Assembly: GCF_031157255.1 (NCBI RefSeq)
Contig: NZ_JAVIFX010000008.1
Location: 62,001-126,000, forward strand
Direction: 5' to 3'
DNA length: 64,000 nt
From: Bradyrhizobium sp. LHD-71
GTDB lineage: Bacteria > Pseudomonadota > Alphaproteobacteria > Rhizobiales > Xanthobacteraceae
Shown in pieces: positions 34,673-43,344 of this stretch (position 1 is its first letter; every line of letters starts with the position of its first letter). The notes below the pieces were generated by a model. It was not told where the DNA came from and did not search any database. It saw only the letters and a list, made by a program, of their open reading frames with translations. The translations under genes were made by a program, and so were the position numbers.

Positions 34673-35343
34673 GGGGTGCCGAATCCAATCATCGTTGCGA
34701 ATTTTGAGAGTTCTTCCCGCTCCGTTCTATAGCTGTTCATCGCTGACGTCTCGTCCGTGTAGCCGAGCGACATGCCGGCGAACAGCATCAGTTCATCCGG
34801 CAGCTTGAGGAAGGCGCGGATGGTCTTCGGCCAGTTGGCCCAGACTTCCTGCGGACAGGTGGCAAGGCCCCGCTCGGTCGCGAGCAGCATCAGCGTCTGC
34901 ATGTACATGCCGATGTCGGACCATTGCGGCGGTCCGACGCGCCGGTCGAGACAGAAGAACAGGCCGACCGGCGCGCCGAAGAACCGGAAGTTGCGCTCCT
35001 CGAGGACGGCCTGTCCGTTCGCTTCGCGGCCGATGCCGAGCGCACGGTACCGCTGTTCGCCGGCCCTGCTGCGGCGGCCGCGTAAGGGTTCCCACAGATT
35101 GCGCGGGTAGATTTCGTACTCGGTTGTCTCGCGTTCGTTACGCGCCAGCTTAGCCGCGATCTCGGCGATGAAGTCGTCGAGCGGCGCGCCGCTGAGCGCG
35201 TAGACGTGCCACGGCTGAAGATTGCCGCCGGAGGGTGCATGCCTGGCGGTATCGAGCAGCGTGCGAACCACGTCTGCGGATACGGGTTTTGGCAGGAATG
35301 CGCGTATGGCCTGACGCTTCAGCACGGCTTCGGTCACGTTCAT
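34669..35343 (-). CDS. Nitroreductase family protein
   Basis: A 224-aa FMN-dependent NAD(P)H oxidoreductase of the nitroreductase fold. The FMN phosphate-binding segment RQAIRAFLPKPVS, the ARHAPSGGNLQPWHVY motif and the C-terminal LPDELMLFAGMSLGY segment are clear. ATG 35343 is chosen because family homology begins there; a frame open to 35412 adds only unrelated residues. Members reduce nitro groups, quinones or enoyl-type double bonds. In an operon with an SDR and a crotonase, reduction of an activated double bond of the carbon substrate is plausible. Confidence 0.9.
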   Translation of the reverse strand: MNVTEAVLKRQAIRAFLPKPVSADVVRTLLDTARHAPSGGNLQPWHVYALSGAPLDDFIAEIAAKLARNERETTEYEIYPRNLWEPLRGRRSRAGEQRYRALGIGREANGQAVLEERNFRFFGAPVGLFFCLDRRVGPPQWSDIGMYMQTLMLLATERGLATCPQEVWANWPKTIRAFLKLPDELMLFAGMSLGYTDETSAMNSYRTEREELSKFATMIGFGTP

Positions 35344-35377
35344 GAGATGCTTCACTGCAGTTCGAGGCGATGGTCCG

Positions 35378-36391
35378 TCAGGGCATTTGCAACAGCATCG
35401 CCGCCGGATCAATATCTTTCAGGCCCGGGACCTGTCCCGATTTTTCCAACAGACCGATTTCATGGGTGATATCGGCTGCAGAGAAACGGGGGTGCGTCCA
35501 GTTTCGCCATTGCTCGGCAAAGGCGATGTCGATCGCCTTGTCGTCGAGATCCTTGTAGCCCGCGGCAAGCGCGCGCTTGGCGTCGTCGGGCTTATTCTTG
35601 ATGAACTCACCGCTCTCGACGATTACCTGCTGCATGCGCTTGACGACGTCGCCGTTGGCCTTCGCGTAGGCGCCGCTCGTCAGCAGCGATGACGAGCTGG
35701 TCGGCAGCGCCGCCTCGGGGAGCTCGCCCGTCGGGCCGTCGATCCAGATCAGCCCGGTGCCCTTGAGCACCGTTACGCCCGCAAAAGGATAGCTTGCCAT
35801 CATCGCGTCGATTGCGCCGGTCTCGAGGGCGGCGACCATCGCCGGTTGAGCCATATAGGTGTACTGGATCTTTGCACCCACGGTGTCGGCCGCGCTTCGG
35901 ATCGGACCCAGCAACGACGATGTTGCGCTCGGGAAGGCGACGCGCAGACCGGACAGCGCACGCAGCCTGTCCGCGATCGGCGCATCGGCCTTGATGTTGA
36001 GCTGCGCGGCTTTGGTCTTCAGCACCACGATGGATCCCGCCAGGCCGCGATAAAGGTTCGCAGCAATCACGATGTCTTGCCGGCGGGCACGGGCTGCGAG
36101 GGCCTCGGGCGGGCCCGCAATCGCGAAATCCGCCGATTTCGAGATCAGCGCCGACATCGCCGCATTGCCGCTCTCCATGACGATGATCTTCGGTCGTACG
36201 CCGTGCTTTGCGAAGATCCCCGCATTCTCGGCGATCCGTACGCCACCGAGAACGAAGCTCGTCGAACTCACCGCCACGGAAACCTCCGTCGGTGTCTGCG
36301 CTGCGACGGGCTGCGCGGCAGATTGCAGCAGCATCGCACCGAAAGCAGTCGCGAGAAAATGAGTGCGTGTGATGGCTGATGCAAATCTCAT
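35378..36391 (-). CDS. ABC substrate-binding protein, NMT1/SsuA/TauA type, without adjacent transporter genes
   Basis: A 337-aa periplasmic receptor with a signal peptide ending near PVAAQT. NMT1-like features are GIFAKHGVRPKIIVMESGNA, SADFAIAGPPEAL and LSGLRVAFPSATSSL. The protein at 60764 is a clear paralogue: shared segments include GLFAKHG/GIFAKHG, NLYRGL.GS, YMAQPAM.AALETGAI and QVPGL/SVPGL.DID. No ATPase or permease gene adjoins it. The SsuBC-like pair at 47350-49012, which lacks a receptor, is one possible partner. It is co-transcribed with SDR and nitroreductase genes. Confidence 0.88.
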   Translation of the reverse strand: MRFASAITRTHFLATAFGAMLLQSAAQPVAAQTPTEVSVAVSSTSFVLGGVRIAENAGIFAKHGVRPKIIVMESGNAAMSALISKSADFAIAGPPEALAARARRQDIVIAANLYRGLAGSIVVLKTKAAQLNIKADAPIADRLRALSGLRVAFPSATSSLLGPIRSAADTVGAKIQYTYMAQPAMVAALETGAIDAMMASYPFAGVTVLKGTGLIWIDGPTGELPEAALPTSSSSLLTSGAYAKANGDVVKRMQQVIVESGEFIKNKPDDAKRALAAGYKDLDDKAIDIAFAEQWRNWTHPRFSAADITHEIGLLEKSGQVPGLKDIDPAAMLLQMP

Positions 36392-36402
36392 CTCATCGAG
36401 TC

Positions 36403-37362
36403 CTAGCCGGCTTTCTTCGCATCGGTGGACTTGACGGCGTCCTGCATCCGGACCGGTGGCACCACGGGCACGATACCGCTCATCAACGTGCCAGGAATCA
36501 ACTGGGTCAACCGATCGATCGTGAATAGCGTGCCGTCGTTGACGATCGCTTTCATGTCCTCGCCATAGAAATATGTGCTGATGCGGCCCTTCTCGACATG
36601 GAAGACCTGGCCGTTGATCGTGTCGGCCTGATCGGTGGTAAGGAAGGCGACCATCGGGGCGATATGTTCCGGTCCGCGCGGTTCGGAAGCGCGGTCGTAC
36701 TCCGCCTTGGTCATCAGGCCGGCTTCGAGTTTGCGTTTTCTGTTGGCGATCACCGCGTCGTTCATCACCATGCGCGTGTCTGCCATCGGGCAGATTGCAT
36801 TGCAGGTGATGCCGAACTTCGAAGTTTCTTTGGCGATCGAGCGTGTGAGGCCGATGATGCCGGCCTTCGCCGCACTATAATTGCATTGGCCGACCGAACC
36901 TTTGAACGCGTCGGAGGAAAAGTTGACGATGCGCCCGTAGCCTGCCTGGCGCATGTACTTGATGGCGTGGTGGGACATGCTCCAGTGTCCCTTGAGGTGC
37001 ACATTGATCACGGCATCGAAGTCCTCTTCGGACATGTTCCAGATCATGCGCTCGCGTAACATGCCCGCAACGTTGACGAGAATGTCGATCTTGCCGGTGT
37101 CCTCGACGAGCTTGCGGACCATCTGTCCGGCCTTCTGATGGTCGCCGACAGAGTCGTAATTTGCCATGGCTTTGCCGCCCGAGGCCCTGATCTCGGCGAC
37201 GACATCGTCGGCCGGACGTTCACCTGTCGCCTCGCCGCTGCGGCCGACGCCGGGATCGTTGACCAGGACGGTTGCGCCTTCCCTGGCCAGGAGGAGAGCG
37301 ACGTCGCGCCCGATTCCCCGGCCGGCGCCGGTTACGATGGCTGTTTTCCCCTTGAGATGCAT
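36403..37362 (-). CDS. Short-chain dehydrogenase/reductase, MaoC-less multifunctional-enzyme-like
   Basis: A 319-aa NAD(P)-dependent SDR. It has the Rossmann motif TGAGRGIG near residue 12, NVAGMLRERMIWNMSEEDFD, FSSDAFKGSVGQCNYSAAKA (catalytic Ser, Tyr and Lys) and a C-terminal extension. The ILVNVAGMLRERM pattern and length resemble the dehydrogenase half of peroxisomal multifunctional enzyme type 2, so a 3-hydroxyacyl-CoA dehydrogenase role is likely. ATG 37362 follows AGGAGAC; upstream in-frame starts to 37410 are less good. It heads the leftward operon and is divergent from the thiolase-DUF35-MaoC operon, whose hydroxyacyl-CoA product it could oxidise. Confidence 0.9.
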   Translation of the reverse strand: MHLKGKTAIVTGAGRGIGRDVALLLAREGATVLVNDPGVGRSGEATGERPADDVVAEIRASGGKAMANYDSVGDHQKAGQMVRKLVEDTGKIDILVNVAGMLRERMIWNMSEEDFDAVINVHLKGHWSMSHHAIKYMRQAGYGRIVNFSSDAFKGSVGQCNYSAAKAGIIGLTRSIAKETSKFGITCNAICPMADTRMVMNDAVIANRKRKLEAGLMTKAEYDRASEPRGPEHIAPMVAFLTTDQADTINGQVFHVEKGRISTYFYGEDMKAIVNDGTLFTIDRLTQLIPGTLMSGIVPVVPPVRMQDAVKSTDAKKAG

Positions 37363-37602
37363 GGCCGTCTCCTGTGCTGCCGTCGCGATCATTGCGTGCG
37401 GCCCAAGCAATCGTTCTCACAGATGAGGCTAGCAGAGCGGCATCGAGACGGCCGAATGACTTTTCTGCACGAGGGTCGATAGGATTCCTAATTTGCCCGC
37501 GGTTGAGAGCGCCCGTTAGTTTCGTGCCGATGTAGCCGGCCGGTTGGTGGACAAAACGTCGCGCCGATCGCGTCAAGGGCAACCGACAGAGCAGGTGCGC
37601 AG

Positions 37603-38787
37603 ATGGGCGAGCGAACGCTTCGCGGCAAGACGGCAATCGCCGGTGTCGGCGAAACCAAGTATTACAAGCACGGAAAGTCGCCCGACCCGGAGTTCAAGCT
37701 CGCACTGATGGCGATCCTTTCGGCTTGCGAGGATGCGGGAATCAACCCTCGCGACATCGACGGCTTCTCCTCCTATTCAAACGATCGCAACGAGCCGCCC
37801 AGGCTCGCGGCGGCGTTCGGCTGCAGGGAATTGCGGTTCTCCAACATGCAATGGGGCGGCGGAGGCGGCGGAGGCGCAGCGGCGATCGCCAATGCGGCAG
37901 CGGCAGTCGCCACCGGAATGGCCGATTGTGTCGTGGCCTATCGCTCGCTCGCCCAGGGACAATTCGCCCGCTTTGGGCGCAGCGCAGGCGCAAAGACCGT
38001 TACGGGCGAGATGTCTCTGTCCGTCCCATACGGCGCGATGACGCCGGCGCAGCGCTATTCCATGAAGGCGATGCGTTTCATGCACGAGCATGGGATCAAG
38101 CAGGAAGCGCTTCGCGCCATTGCGCTCGCATCCTACCATCATGCCCAGAAGAATCCGGGTGCGGTGATGCACGGCCGTCCGCTCGACGAGGCGAAATACG
38201 ACGCCTCGCGCTGGATCGCGGAGCCGCACCACCTGTACGATTGCTGCCAGGAGAACGACGGTGCCGCTGCTGTGATTGTCGTTTCCGCCGAGCGTGCGAA
38301 GGATATGCGGCAGAAGCCTGCCTTCCTGCTCGGTGCGGCAGCCGGTGGCCCCTATCGCGCCGCTGCCGCCGCGGCCAACACGCCGGATTTCGGCAGCTCG
38401 CATTTCACGACCGTGGCTCCGCATCTCTATGACATGGCAAAGGTCACGCCGAAGGATGTGGATGTCGTGCAGTGCTACGAGAATTTCACTGGCGGCGTGC
38501 TGATGAGCCTGGTCGAGCACGGATTGTTCAAGGCGGAAGAAGCCAACGACGTGCTCAAGCTGCCGAACCTGACGGCGGAAACCGGCAAGCTTCCGCTCAA
38601 CACCAGCGGCGGGAATCTTGCCGAATGCTACATGCATGGCCTCGAGCTTCATACCGAGGCTGTGCGGCAGTTGCGTGGCACGTCGTTCAACCAGGTCAAG
38701 GACGCCGAGGTGGCGCTCGTGGTCGCTGGCCCGATGGTGACGCCGGTGAGTACATCAATCTACGGTTCGGAGGCTGCACTCGGATGA
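37603..38787 (+). CDS. Thiolase-fold protein lacking the nucleophilic cysteine (Ltp2/SCPx-like)
   Basis: A 394-aa thiolase-fold protein of the SCP2-thiolase/Ltp2 branch. Where thiolases have the nucleophilic cysteine (NCATGS-like), this one reads SNMQW followed by seven glycines at 85-91, so it cannot do ordinary thiolysis by that residue. Tyrosines occur in CYENF (Y292) and CYMHG (Y343, with H345), at places reminiscent of the essential tyrosines of Ltp2-type retro-aldolases. Its stop overlaps the DUF35 gene start, and Ltp2-type enzymes need such a DUF35 partner. With the MaoC hydratase behind it, retro-aldol cleavage of a 3-hydroxyacyl-CoA is the best reading (inference). Confidence 0.85.
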   Translation: MGERTLRGKTAIAGVGETKYYKHGKSPDPEFKLALMAILSACEDAGINPRDIDGFSSYSNDRNEPPRLAAAFGCRELRFSNMQWGGGGGGGAAAIANAAAAVATGMADCVVAYRSLAQGQFARFGRSAGAKTVTGEMSLSVPYGAMTPAQRYSMKAMRFMHEHGIKQEALRAIALASYHHAQKNPGAVMHGRPLDEAKYDASRWIAEPHHLYDCCQENDGAAAVIVVSAERAKDMRQKPAFLLGAAAGGPYRAAAAAANTPDFGSSHFTTVAPHLYDMAKVTPKDVDVVQCYENFTGGVLMSLVEHGLFKAEEANDVLKLPNLTAETGKLPLNTSGGNLAECYMHGLELHTEAVRQLRGTSFNQVKDAEVALVVAGPMVTPVSTSIYGSEAALG

Positions 38788-39233
38788 CCGCTCGATCCTC
38801 TTACCTGCCCGAAGGATTGCCGATTCCCGTTCCGGAAGCCGATGGCCTCAGTGCCCCGCATTGGGCGGGCCTGCGTCAGAACACGCTCCGCATTCAGTGC
38901 TGCAAGAAGTGCTCCACCTGGCAATGGGGTCCGGAATGGATCTGCCATGCCTGCCATTCCTTCGAGATCGACTGGAAGACCGTGGAGCCGAGTGGGACGA
39001 TCTACAGTTGGACCCGCGTGTGGCATCCGACGCACACCGTCCTCAATGATCGCGGGCCTTACATCGTCGTCGTGGTCGAACTGCCGCACGCCGGCAGCGT
39101 CCGGGTCATCGGCAATCTCCTGGGCGATGCGCAACAACCTGTGACAATCGGTGCCAAGGTCGTCGGTGTGTTCGAACAGCACGATGGCACTGAGCCGGCG
39201 TACGCCCTGCTGCACTGGAAGGTCGCAGATTGA
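38784..39233 (+). CDS. DUF35 zinc-ribbon/OB-fold protein, partner of the thiolase-like enzyme
   Basis: A 149-aa protein with an N-terminal zinc ribbon (C40, C43, C54, C57 in CxxC pairs) and a C-terminal OB fold (GTIYSWTRVWHPTH and onward). Such proteins (as in ChsH2, BbsA and acetoacetyl-CoA synthase complexes) bind acyl-CoA and are required partners of thiolase-fold enzymes. The ATGA overlap with the upstream gene indicates coupled translation in equal amounts. A longer frame from 38472 is the shifted shadow of the thiolase gene. Confidence 0.9.
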   Translation: MTARSSYLPEGLPIPVPEADGLSAPHWAGLRQNTLRIQCCKKCSTWQWGPEWICHACHSFEIDWKTVEPSGTIYSWTRVWHPTHTVLNDRGPYIVVVVELPHAGSVRVIGNLLGDAQQPVTIGAKVVGVFEQHDGTEPAYALLHWKVAD

Positions 39234-39271
39234 GCTGAGGTCCGCCGGATATCTTACTGGAGAGTGCTCGC

Positions 39272-40126
39272 ATGCCTGTCACCTATGAAAAGCTGATGAG
39301 CCTGAAGCTCGACGGTGCCACGTTCGAATACAGTGAACGGGACAGCATGCTCTATGCGCTGAGCATCGGGATGGGGCGCGATCCGCTCAACCAGGACGAA
39401 CTGGCTTACGTGTTCGAGAAGGGCGGGATCAAGACAGTGCCGACGCAGGCCTGCGTGGTTGCACGTCCCAATCTGCTGCTCGATGTCGGTCTGGACCGGA
39501 CGAAGGTTCTGCATGGAGAGCAGCGGCTTACTCTGCATCGACCATTGCCGCCATCGGCCAGGCTGGTGGCGAGCGCGCGCATCGCCGAGGCTTATGACAA
39601 GGGCCCGGGCAAAGGAGCGATCATCTATGTCGAGAGCGTGATCAAGGAGGTGGGCAAGGACACGCCGCTGATCACTCTGGTCAACACCACATTTGCGCGA
39701 GGCGACGGCGGTTTCGGCGGGCCGAACGGCGCGGGGCGGACGCCCCATGAAGTGCCGAGCCGCGCCGCAGACCTGAAAGGTGTGACGGAAACGCGCGCGG
39801 ACCAGGCGCTGCTCTATCGACTGAACGGCGATCGCAATCCGCTGCATGCCGACCCTGCGCTGGCGGAGCGGGCGGGTTTCAAAGCGCCGATCCTGCACGG
39901 GTTGTGCAGTTATGCGATTGCGTGCCGGGAAGTCCTGAAGCACGTGTGCAAATACGATCACACGAGAATCCGTGAATTCGGCGTGCGGTTCACTTCGCCG
40001 GTATATCCCGGAGAGACGATCGAGACCGACATCTGGGTCGACGGCAACATCGTTTCATTCCGCTGCCGCGTACCGGCGCGGAACGTGACCGTTCTCAACA
40101 ACGGCAGATGTCTGCTGAACGCCTGA
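39272..40126 (+). CDS. MaoC family double-hotdog enoyl-CoA hydratase
   Basis: A 284-aa (R)-specific-type 2-enoyl-CoA hydratase with two hotdog units. The C-terminal unit has the hydratase motif YRLNGDRNPLHADPALAERA with the catalytic Asp/His pair and GFKAPILHGLCSYA. The N-terminal unit (TFEYSERDSMLYALSIG) fits the same double-hotdog family as peroxisomal MFE-2 hydratase. It lies 38 bases after the DUF35 gene. It probably makes the 3-hydroxyacyl-CoA that the thiolase-fold/DUF35 pair cleaves, or that the divergent SDR oxidises. Confidence 0.92.
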   Translation: MPVTYEKLMSLKLDGATFEYSERDSMLYALSIGMGRDPLNQDELAYVFEKGGIKTVPTQACVVARPNLLLDVGLDRTKVLHGEQRLTLHRPLPPSARLVASARIAEAYDKGPGKGAIIYVESVIKEVGKDTPLITLVNTTFARGDGGFGGPNGAGRTPHEVPSRAADLKGVTETRADQALLYRLNGDRNPLHADPALAERAGFKAPILHGLCSYAIACREVLKHVCKYDHTRIREFGVRFTSPVYPGETIETDIWVDGNIVSFRCRVPARNVTVLNNGRCLLNA

Positions 40127-40190
40127 CGGATTTGCTTCTGCTGCGATCCGGGTCGCTGGCCTTCAATGCTGCGGAGACAAGCCGAATCTC

Positions 40191-40270
40191 TGCCGTCATG
40201 CCCACGTAAACGGGCATCCAGTTCAGAGATCTGAGGCTTGGAGACTGGGTCCCGCTTCGCGGGGACGACG
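40191..40270. repeat. Intergenic palindromic repeat, copy 1
   Basis: Two inverted repeats: ATGCCC/GGGCAT at about 40199-40218, and GTCCCGC/GCGGGGAC near 40248-40265, which is followed by GACG. The second matches copy 2 at 44604-44740 (TGGGTCCC...GGGACGACG). I recall this type of element from Bradyrhizobium intergenic regions. It may end the MaoC transcript. Confidence 0.6.
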
Positions 40271-40347
40271 CTGAGAATGCACGGGCGACTGCGTCGTCAC
40301 GACGAAGTCGATGACGATCTCACGGAATCGAGGGGGAGGATGTCGTG

Positions 40348-41319
40348 ATGCTGCGCAATGTACTTCTTGCTGTGGCGGCTGCTTGTATCGGTGTATCCGC
40401 GGCAAGCGCACAAGGAGCGGGAGCCAATTTCCCGTCAAAGCCCATTCGCGTGATTGTCCCGTTTCCGCCAGGACAGAGCGCGGACATCATTGTCCGCCTG
40501 CTTGCCGACAAGATCAAGAAGCAGAGCGGCGCAACCGTGGTGGTCGAGAACAAGCCCGGGGGCAATGCGATCATCGGCGCGTCGGAAGCGGCGCGGGCAC
40601 GCCCTGACGGGTACACCTTGCTGATGGCCGGAACGACTGCCATGTCGGCTGCCGCGTCAATGAATGCGAACCTGCCTTACGATCCGGTCAAGAGCTTCAC
40701 GCCGGTCACTGGCGTGGCGCTGAATTCGTACGTGCTCGTGGTGAAGCCGGATTATCCGGCGAATTCGGTGCAGGATATCGTGGAGCTGGCCAGGAAATCG
40801 CCGGGTAAACTCAGCTTCGGTTCAGGCAATCAATCGAGCCGGATGGCGGCCGAGCTGTTCAAGACGATGACGGGTGTGGAGCTGTTGCACATTCCCTATC
40901 AAGGCACCGAACAGGCGATGTCTGACCTCGTGAATGGTCAGATCACGATGATGTTCAACGGCGTCATGACGAGCAATCCTTACCTCAAGCGCAAGGATCT
41001 GAAGGCGCTCGGCGTATCGTCGCAGGCGCGCGAGCCGGAGCTGCCGGACGTTCCGGTCATCGGCGACACCGTTGCAGGATATTCGTTCATCGCCTGGCAG
41101 GGACTGGTGGCACCGGCCGGTGTCCCGCGCGAGACGGTGGCAACATTGAATCGGCTGTTCACGGATGCGCTCAAGGACGGCGAAATCTACGCCCGCCTGA
41201 ACGGGCTTGGGATGACCGTCTGGCCAGTATCGCAGGAGGAACTGGGCAAGGTGATCGCCGAGGACAAGGTGAAGTGGCGGATGCTGGTGACGAAGGCCGG
41301 AATTCCTGTCGTTCAGTGA
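40348..41319 (+). CDS. Bug/TctC family tripartite tricarboxylate receptor
   Basis: A 323-aa periplasmic receptor with signal peptide MLRNVLLAVAAACIGVSAAS cleaved near ASAQG. Bug marks are FPSKPIRVIVPFPPGQSADI, VVVENKPGGNAIIGASEAA, RPDGYTLL and HIPYQGTEQAM. The GGGGGAGGA site gives better spacing to ATG 40348 than to the in-frame GTG at 40345. It is the one receptor of the four in this window followed directly by TctB and TctA genes, so it is the cognate receptor of that transporter. Confidence 0.93.
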   Translation: MLRNVLLAVAAACIGVSAASAQGAGANFPSKPIRVIVPFPPGQSADIIVRLLADKIKKQSGATVVVENKPGGNAIIGASEAARARPDGYTLLMAGTTAMSAAASMNANLPYDPVKSFTPVTGVALNSYVLVVKPDYPANSVQDIVELARKSPGKLSFGSGNQSSRMAAELFKTMTGVELLHIPYQGTEQAMSDLVNGQITMMFNGVMTSNPYLKRKDLKALGVSSQAREPELPDVPVIGDTVAGYSFIAWQGLVAPAGVPRETVATLNRLFTDALKDGEIYARLNGLGMTVWPVSQEELGKVIAEDKVKWRMLVTKAGIPVVQ

Positions 41320-41374
41320 GGAACGGCGGCGTGGTGATCATGACACATTTCAATCTTCGGACCCCGGACTCGCG

Positions 41375-41839
41375 ATGACCTCGAAGGCGCCGGCGGCAGT
41401 CGATCGACAGGATGTATTGGCCGCGCTGCTTGTCGGCGCGGTCGGACTTGCGGGCCTCTGGTTCGGACGCGGTCTCGCCTGGGGGCAGGCCTCGGCGATG
41501 GGGCCGGGCTACCTGCCGCTCGGCATCAGCTGGCTGCTGATAACCATTGCATTGCTGCTGGGCGCGCGAGCGTATCTCGGCCCGAAACGGAAGTTGCCGG
41601 CGATGAACCTGCGGCCGTTGGCGGTCATTACTGCGGCAAGCCTGCTGTTCGGATTTCTGCTGGAGCGGCTCGGACTCGTCTGCACGACCTTCGTGGTCGC
41701 CGTTCTTGCGTCATTCGCGTCGGCGGATTCCTCCCTGCGCGAGCGGCTGGTGCTGGCGGCAACGCTGTCGATCGCGAGTACGGTCGTGTTCGTTTTCTTG
41801 CTGGGGCAGCCAATCCGGCTCTGGTGGTGGCTGGAATGA
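41375..41839 (+). CDS. tctB: TctB family small membrane subunit
   Basis: A 154-aa protein with four hydrophobic segments (LLVGAVGLAGLWFG, LPLGISWLLITIALLLGA, AVITAASLLFGFLL, LVLAATLSIASTVVFVFLL). Size and topology fit the small subunit of tripartite tricarboxylate transporters. It is coupled to the TctA gene by an ATGA overlap. Confidence 0.88.
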   Translation: MTSKAPAAVDRQDVLAALLVGAVGLAGLWFGRGLAWGQASAMGPGYLPLGISWLLITIALLLGARAYLGPKRKLPAMNLRPLAVITAASLLFGFLLERLGLVCTTFVVAVLASFASADSSLRERLVLAATLSIASTVVFVFLLGQPIRLWWWLE

Positions 41840-43338
41840 CTCTCGTCGAGAGCCTGCTGGCGGGGTTTTCGGTCGCGGCGACGCCGTCGAACCTGTTGTT
41901 CTGTCTACTCGGCGTCACGCTCGGGACGCTGATTGGCGTTCTGCCGGGGCTCGGCCCCACGGCAACGATCTCCTTGTTGCTCCCGTTCACGTTCGGGCTT
42001 GATCCGGTGACGTCGCTTATCATGCTCGCCGGAATCTATTATGGCGCGCAGTACGGAGGCTCAACCACTGCGATCCTGATCAACCTTCCCGGCGAAGCGT
42101 CATCCGTCGTCACCTGTCTCGACGGATACCAGATGGCGCGCCAGGGTCGGGCCGGAACCGCGCTGACGATCGCCGCGCTCGGATCGCTGTTTGCCGGGAT
42201 CGTCGGAAGCTTTGTGATTGCGCTCTGGGGTCCGGTGCTCGCGGACTTCGCCCGCGGGTTTAGTTCACCGGAATATTTTGCGCTCATGGTGCTCGGTCTG
42301 GTCGCCGCCATCGTGCTGGCACAAGGCTCGCTGCTGAATGCGATCGCGGCGATTATGATGGGCATGTTCATCGGTCTGATCGGAATCGACCGGACCAGCG
42401 GCGTTGCCCGCTACACCTTCGGACAACCCGAACTGTTCGACGGGATCGGCTTCGTGCCTGTCGCGATGGGCGTGTTCGGTCTGGTCGAGATCGCCGTCAA
42501 TCTCGAGCAGACGCAGGGTAAACGGCAGGTTCTCAGCCAGGTCGGGCGGCTGTGGTTGACCAGAGACGATGTCGCGAAGGCCTATCGCGCGGTCCTGCGA
42601 GGGACGGGAATCGGTTGCCTGTTGGGCATATTGCCTGGAGGCGGTGCCGTGCTGGGCTCGTTTGCGAGCTACGCGCTGGAGCGAAGGGTGTCGCGAGACC
42701 CGGCGCGCTTCGGACATGGCGCGATCGAGGGCGTCGCCGGTCCGGAATCCGCCAACAACGCGGCTGCGCAGACCTCGTTCATTCCGCTTCTGACGCTCGG
42801 CATTCCTTCGAACGGCATCATGGCGCTGCTCATGGGCGCGATGATGGTTCAGGGAATAGCGCCCGGCCCTGAGGTGATGACCAGCCGTCCCGAGCTGTTT
42901 TGGGGACTGATTGCCAGCATGCTGATCGGCAACCTGTTGCTGGTCGTCATCAACCTTCCCATGATCGGCATCTGGGTCAAGCTGCTGCACGTGCCGTATC
43001 GCATCCTGTTTCCGACGATCCTGATCGTCTGCTGCGTCGGCGTCTACACCCTCAACAACAGCATCTTCGAGGTTGTGGTGATGGCAGGCTTCGGCGTGTT
43101 CGGTTACGCGATGCGAAAGAGCGGATGCGAGGGTGCCCCATTCTTACTGGGCCTCATTCTGGGGCCATTGATGGAAGAGCATCTGCGTCGCGCGATGCTG
43201 ATATCGTTCGGCGACCCGAGCGTTTTCGTGACGCGCCCGGTGTCGGCCGTGCTGCTGCTGATCGCCGTCCTGCTGTTCGCCTTTGCGGTCATTCCGTCCG
43301 TGAGCCTCATGCGTGCAAAAACTTTCGAAGAGGATTAA
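41836..43338 (+). CDS. tctA: TctA family large membrane subunit
   Basis: A 500-aa permease with about 10-12 hydrophobic segments. It carries the family signatures GTLIGVLPGLGPTATISLLL, the YYGAQYGGSTTAILINLPGE block, and the second half repeat GILPGGGAVLGSFASYALE. It forms the sodium- or proton-driven transport unit with TctB and the receptor at 40348. A CoA-transferase gene starts 6 bases after its stop, so the imported acid is probably activated at once. Confidence 0.94.
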   Translation: MTLVESLLAGFSVAATPSNLLFCLLGVTLGTLIGVLPGLGPTATISLLLPFTFGLDPVTSLIMLAGIYYGAQYGGSTTAILINLPGEASSVVTCLDGYQMARQGRAGTALTIAALGSLFAGIVGSFVIALWGPVLADFARGFSSPEYFALMVLGLVAAIVLAQGSLLNAIAAIMMGMFIGLIGIDRTSGVARYTFGQPELFDGIGFVPVAMGVFGLVEIAVNLEQTQGKRQVLSQVGRLWLTRDDVAKAYRAVLRGTGIGCLLGILPGGGAVLGSFASYALERRVSRDPARFGHGAIEGVAGPESANNAAAQTSFIPLLTLGIPSNGIMALLMGAMMVQGIAPGPEVMTSRPELFWGLIASMLIGNLLLVVINLPMIGIWVKLLHVPYRILFPTILIVCCVGVYTLNNSIFEVVVMAGFGVFGYAMRKSGCEGAPFLLGLILGPLMEEHLRRAMLISFGDPSVFVTRPVSAVLLLIAVLLFAFAVIPSVSLMRAKTFEED

Positions 43339-43344
43339 GCCGTC

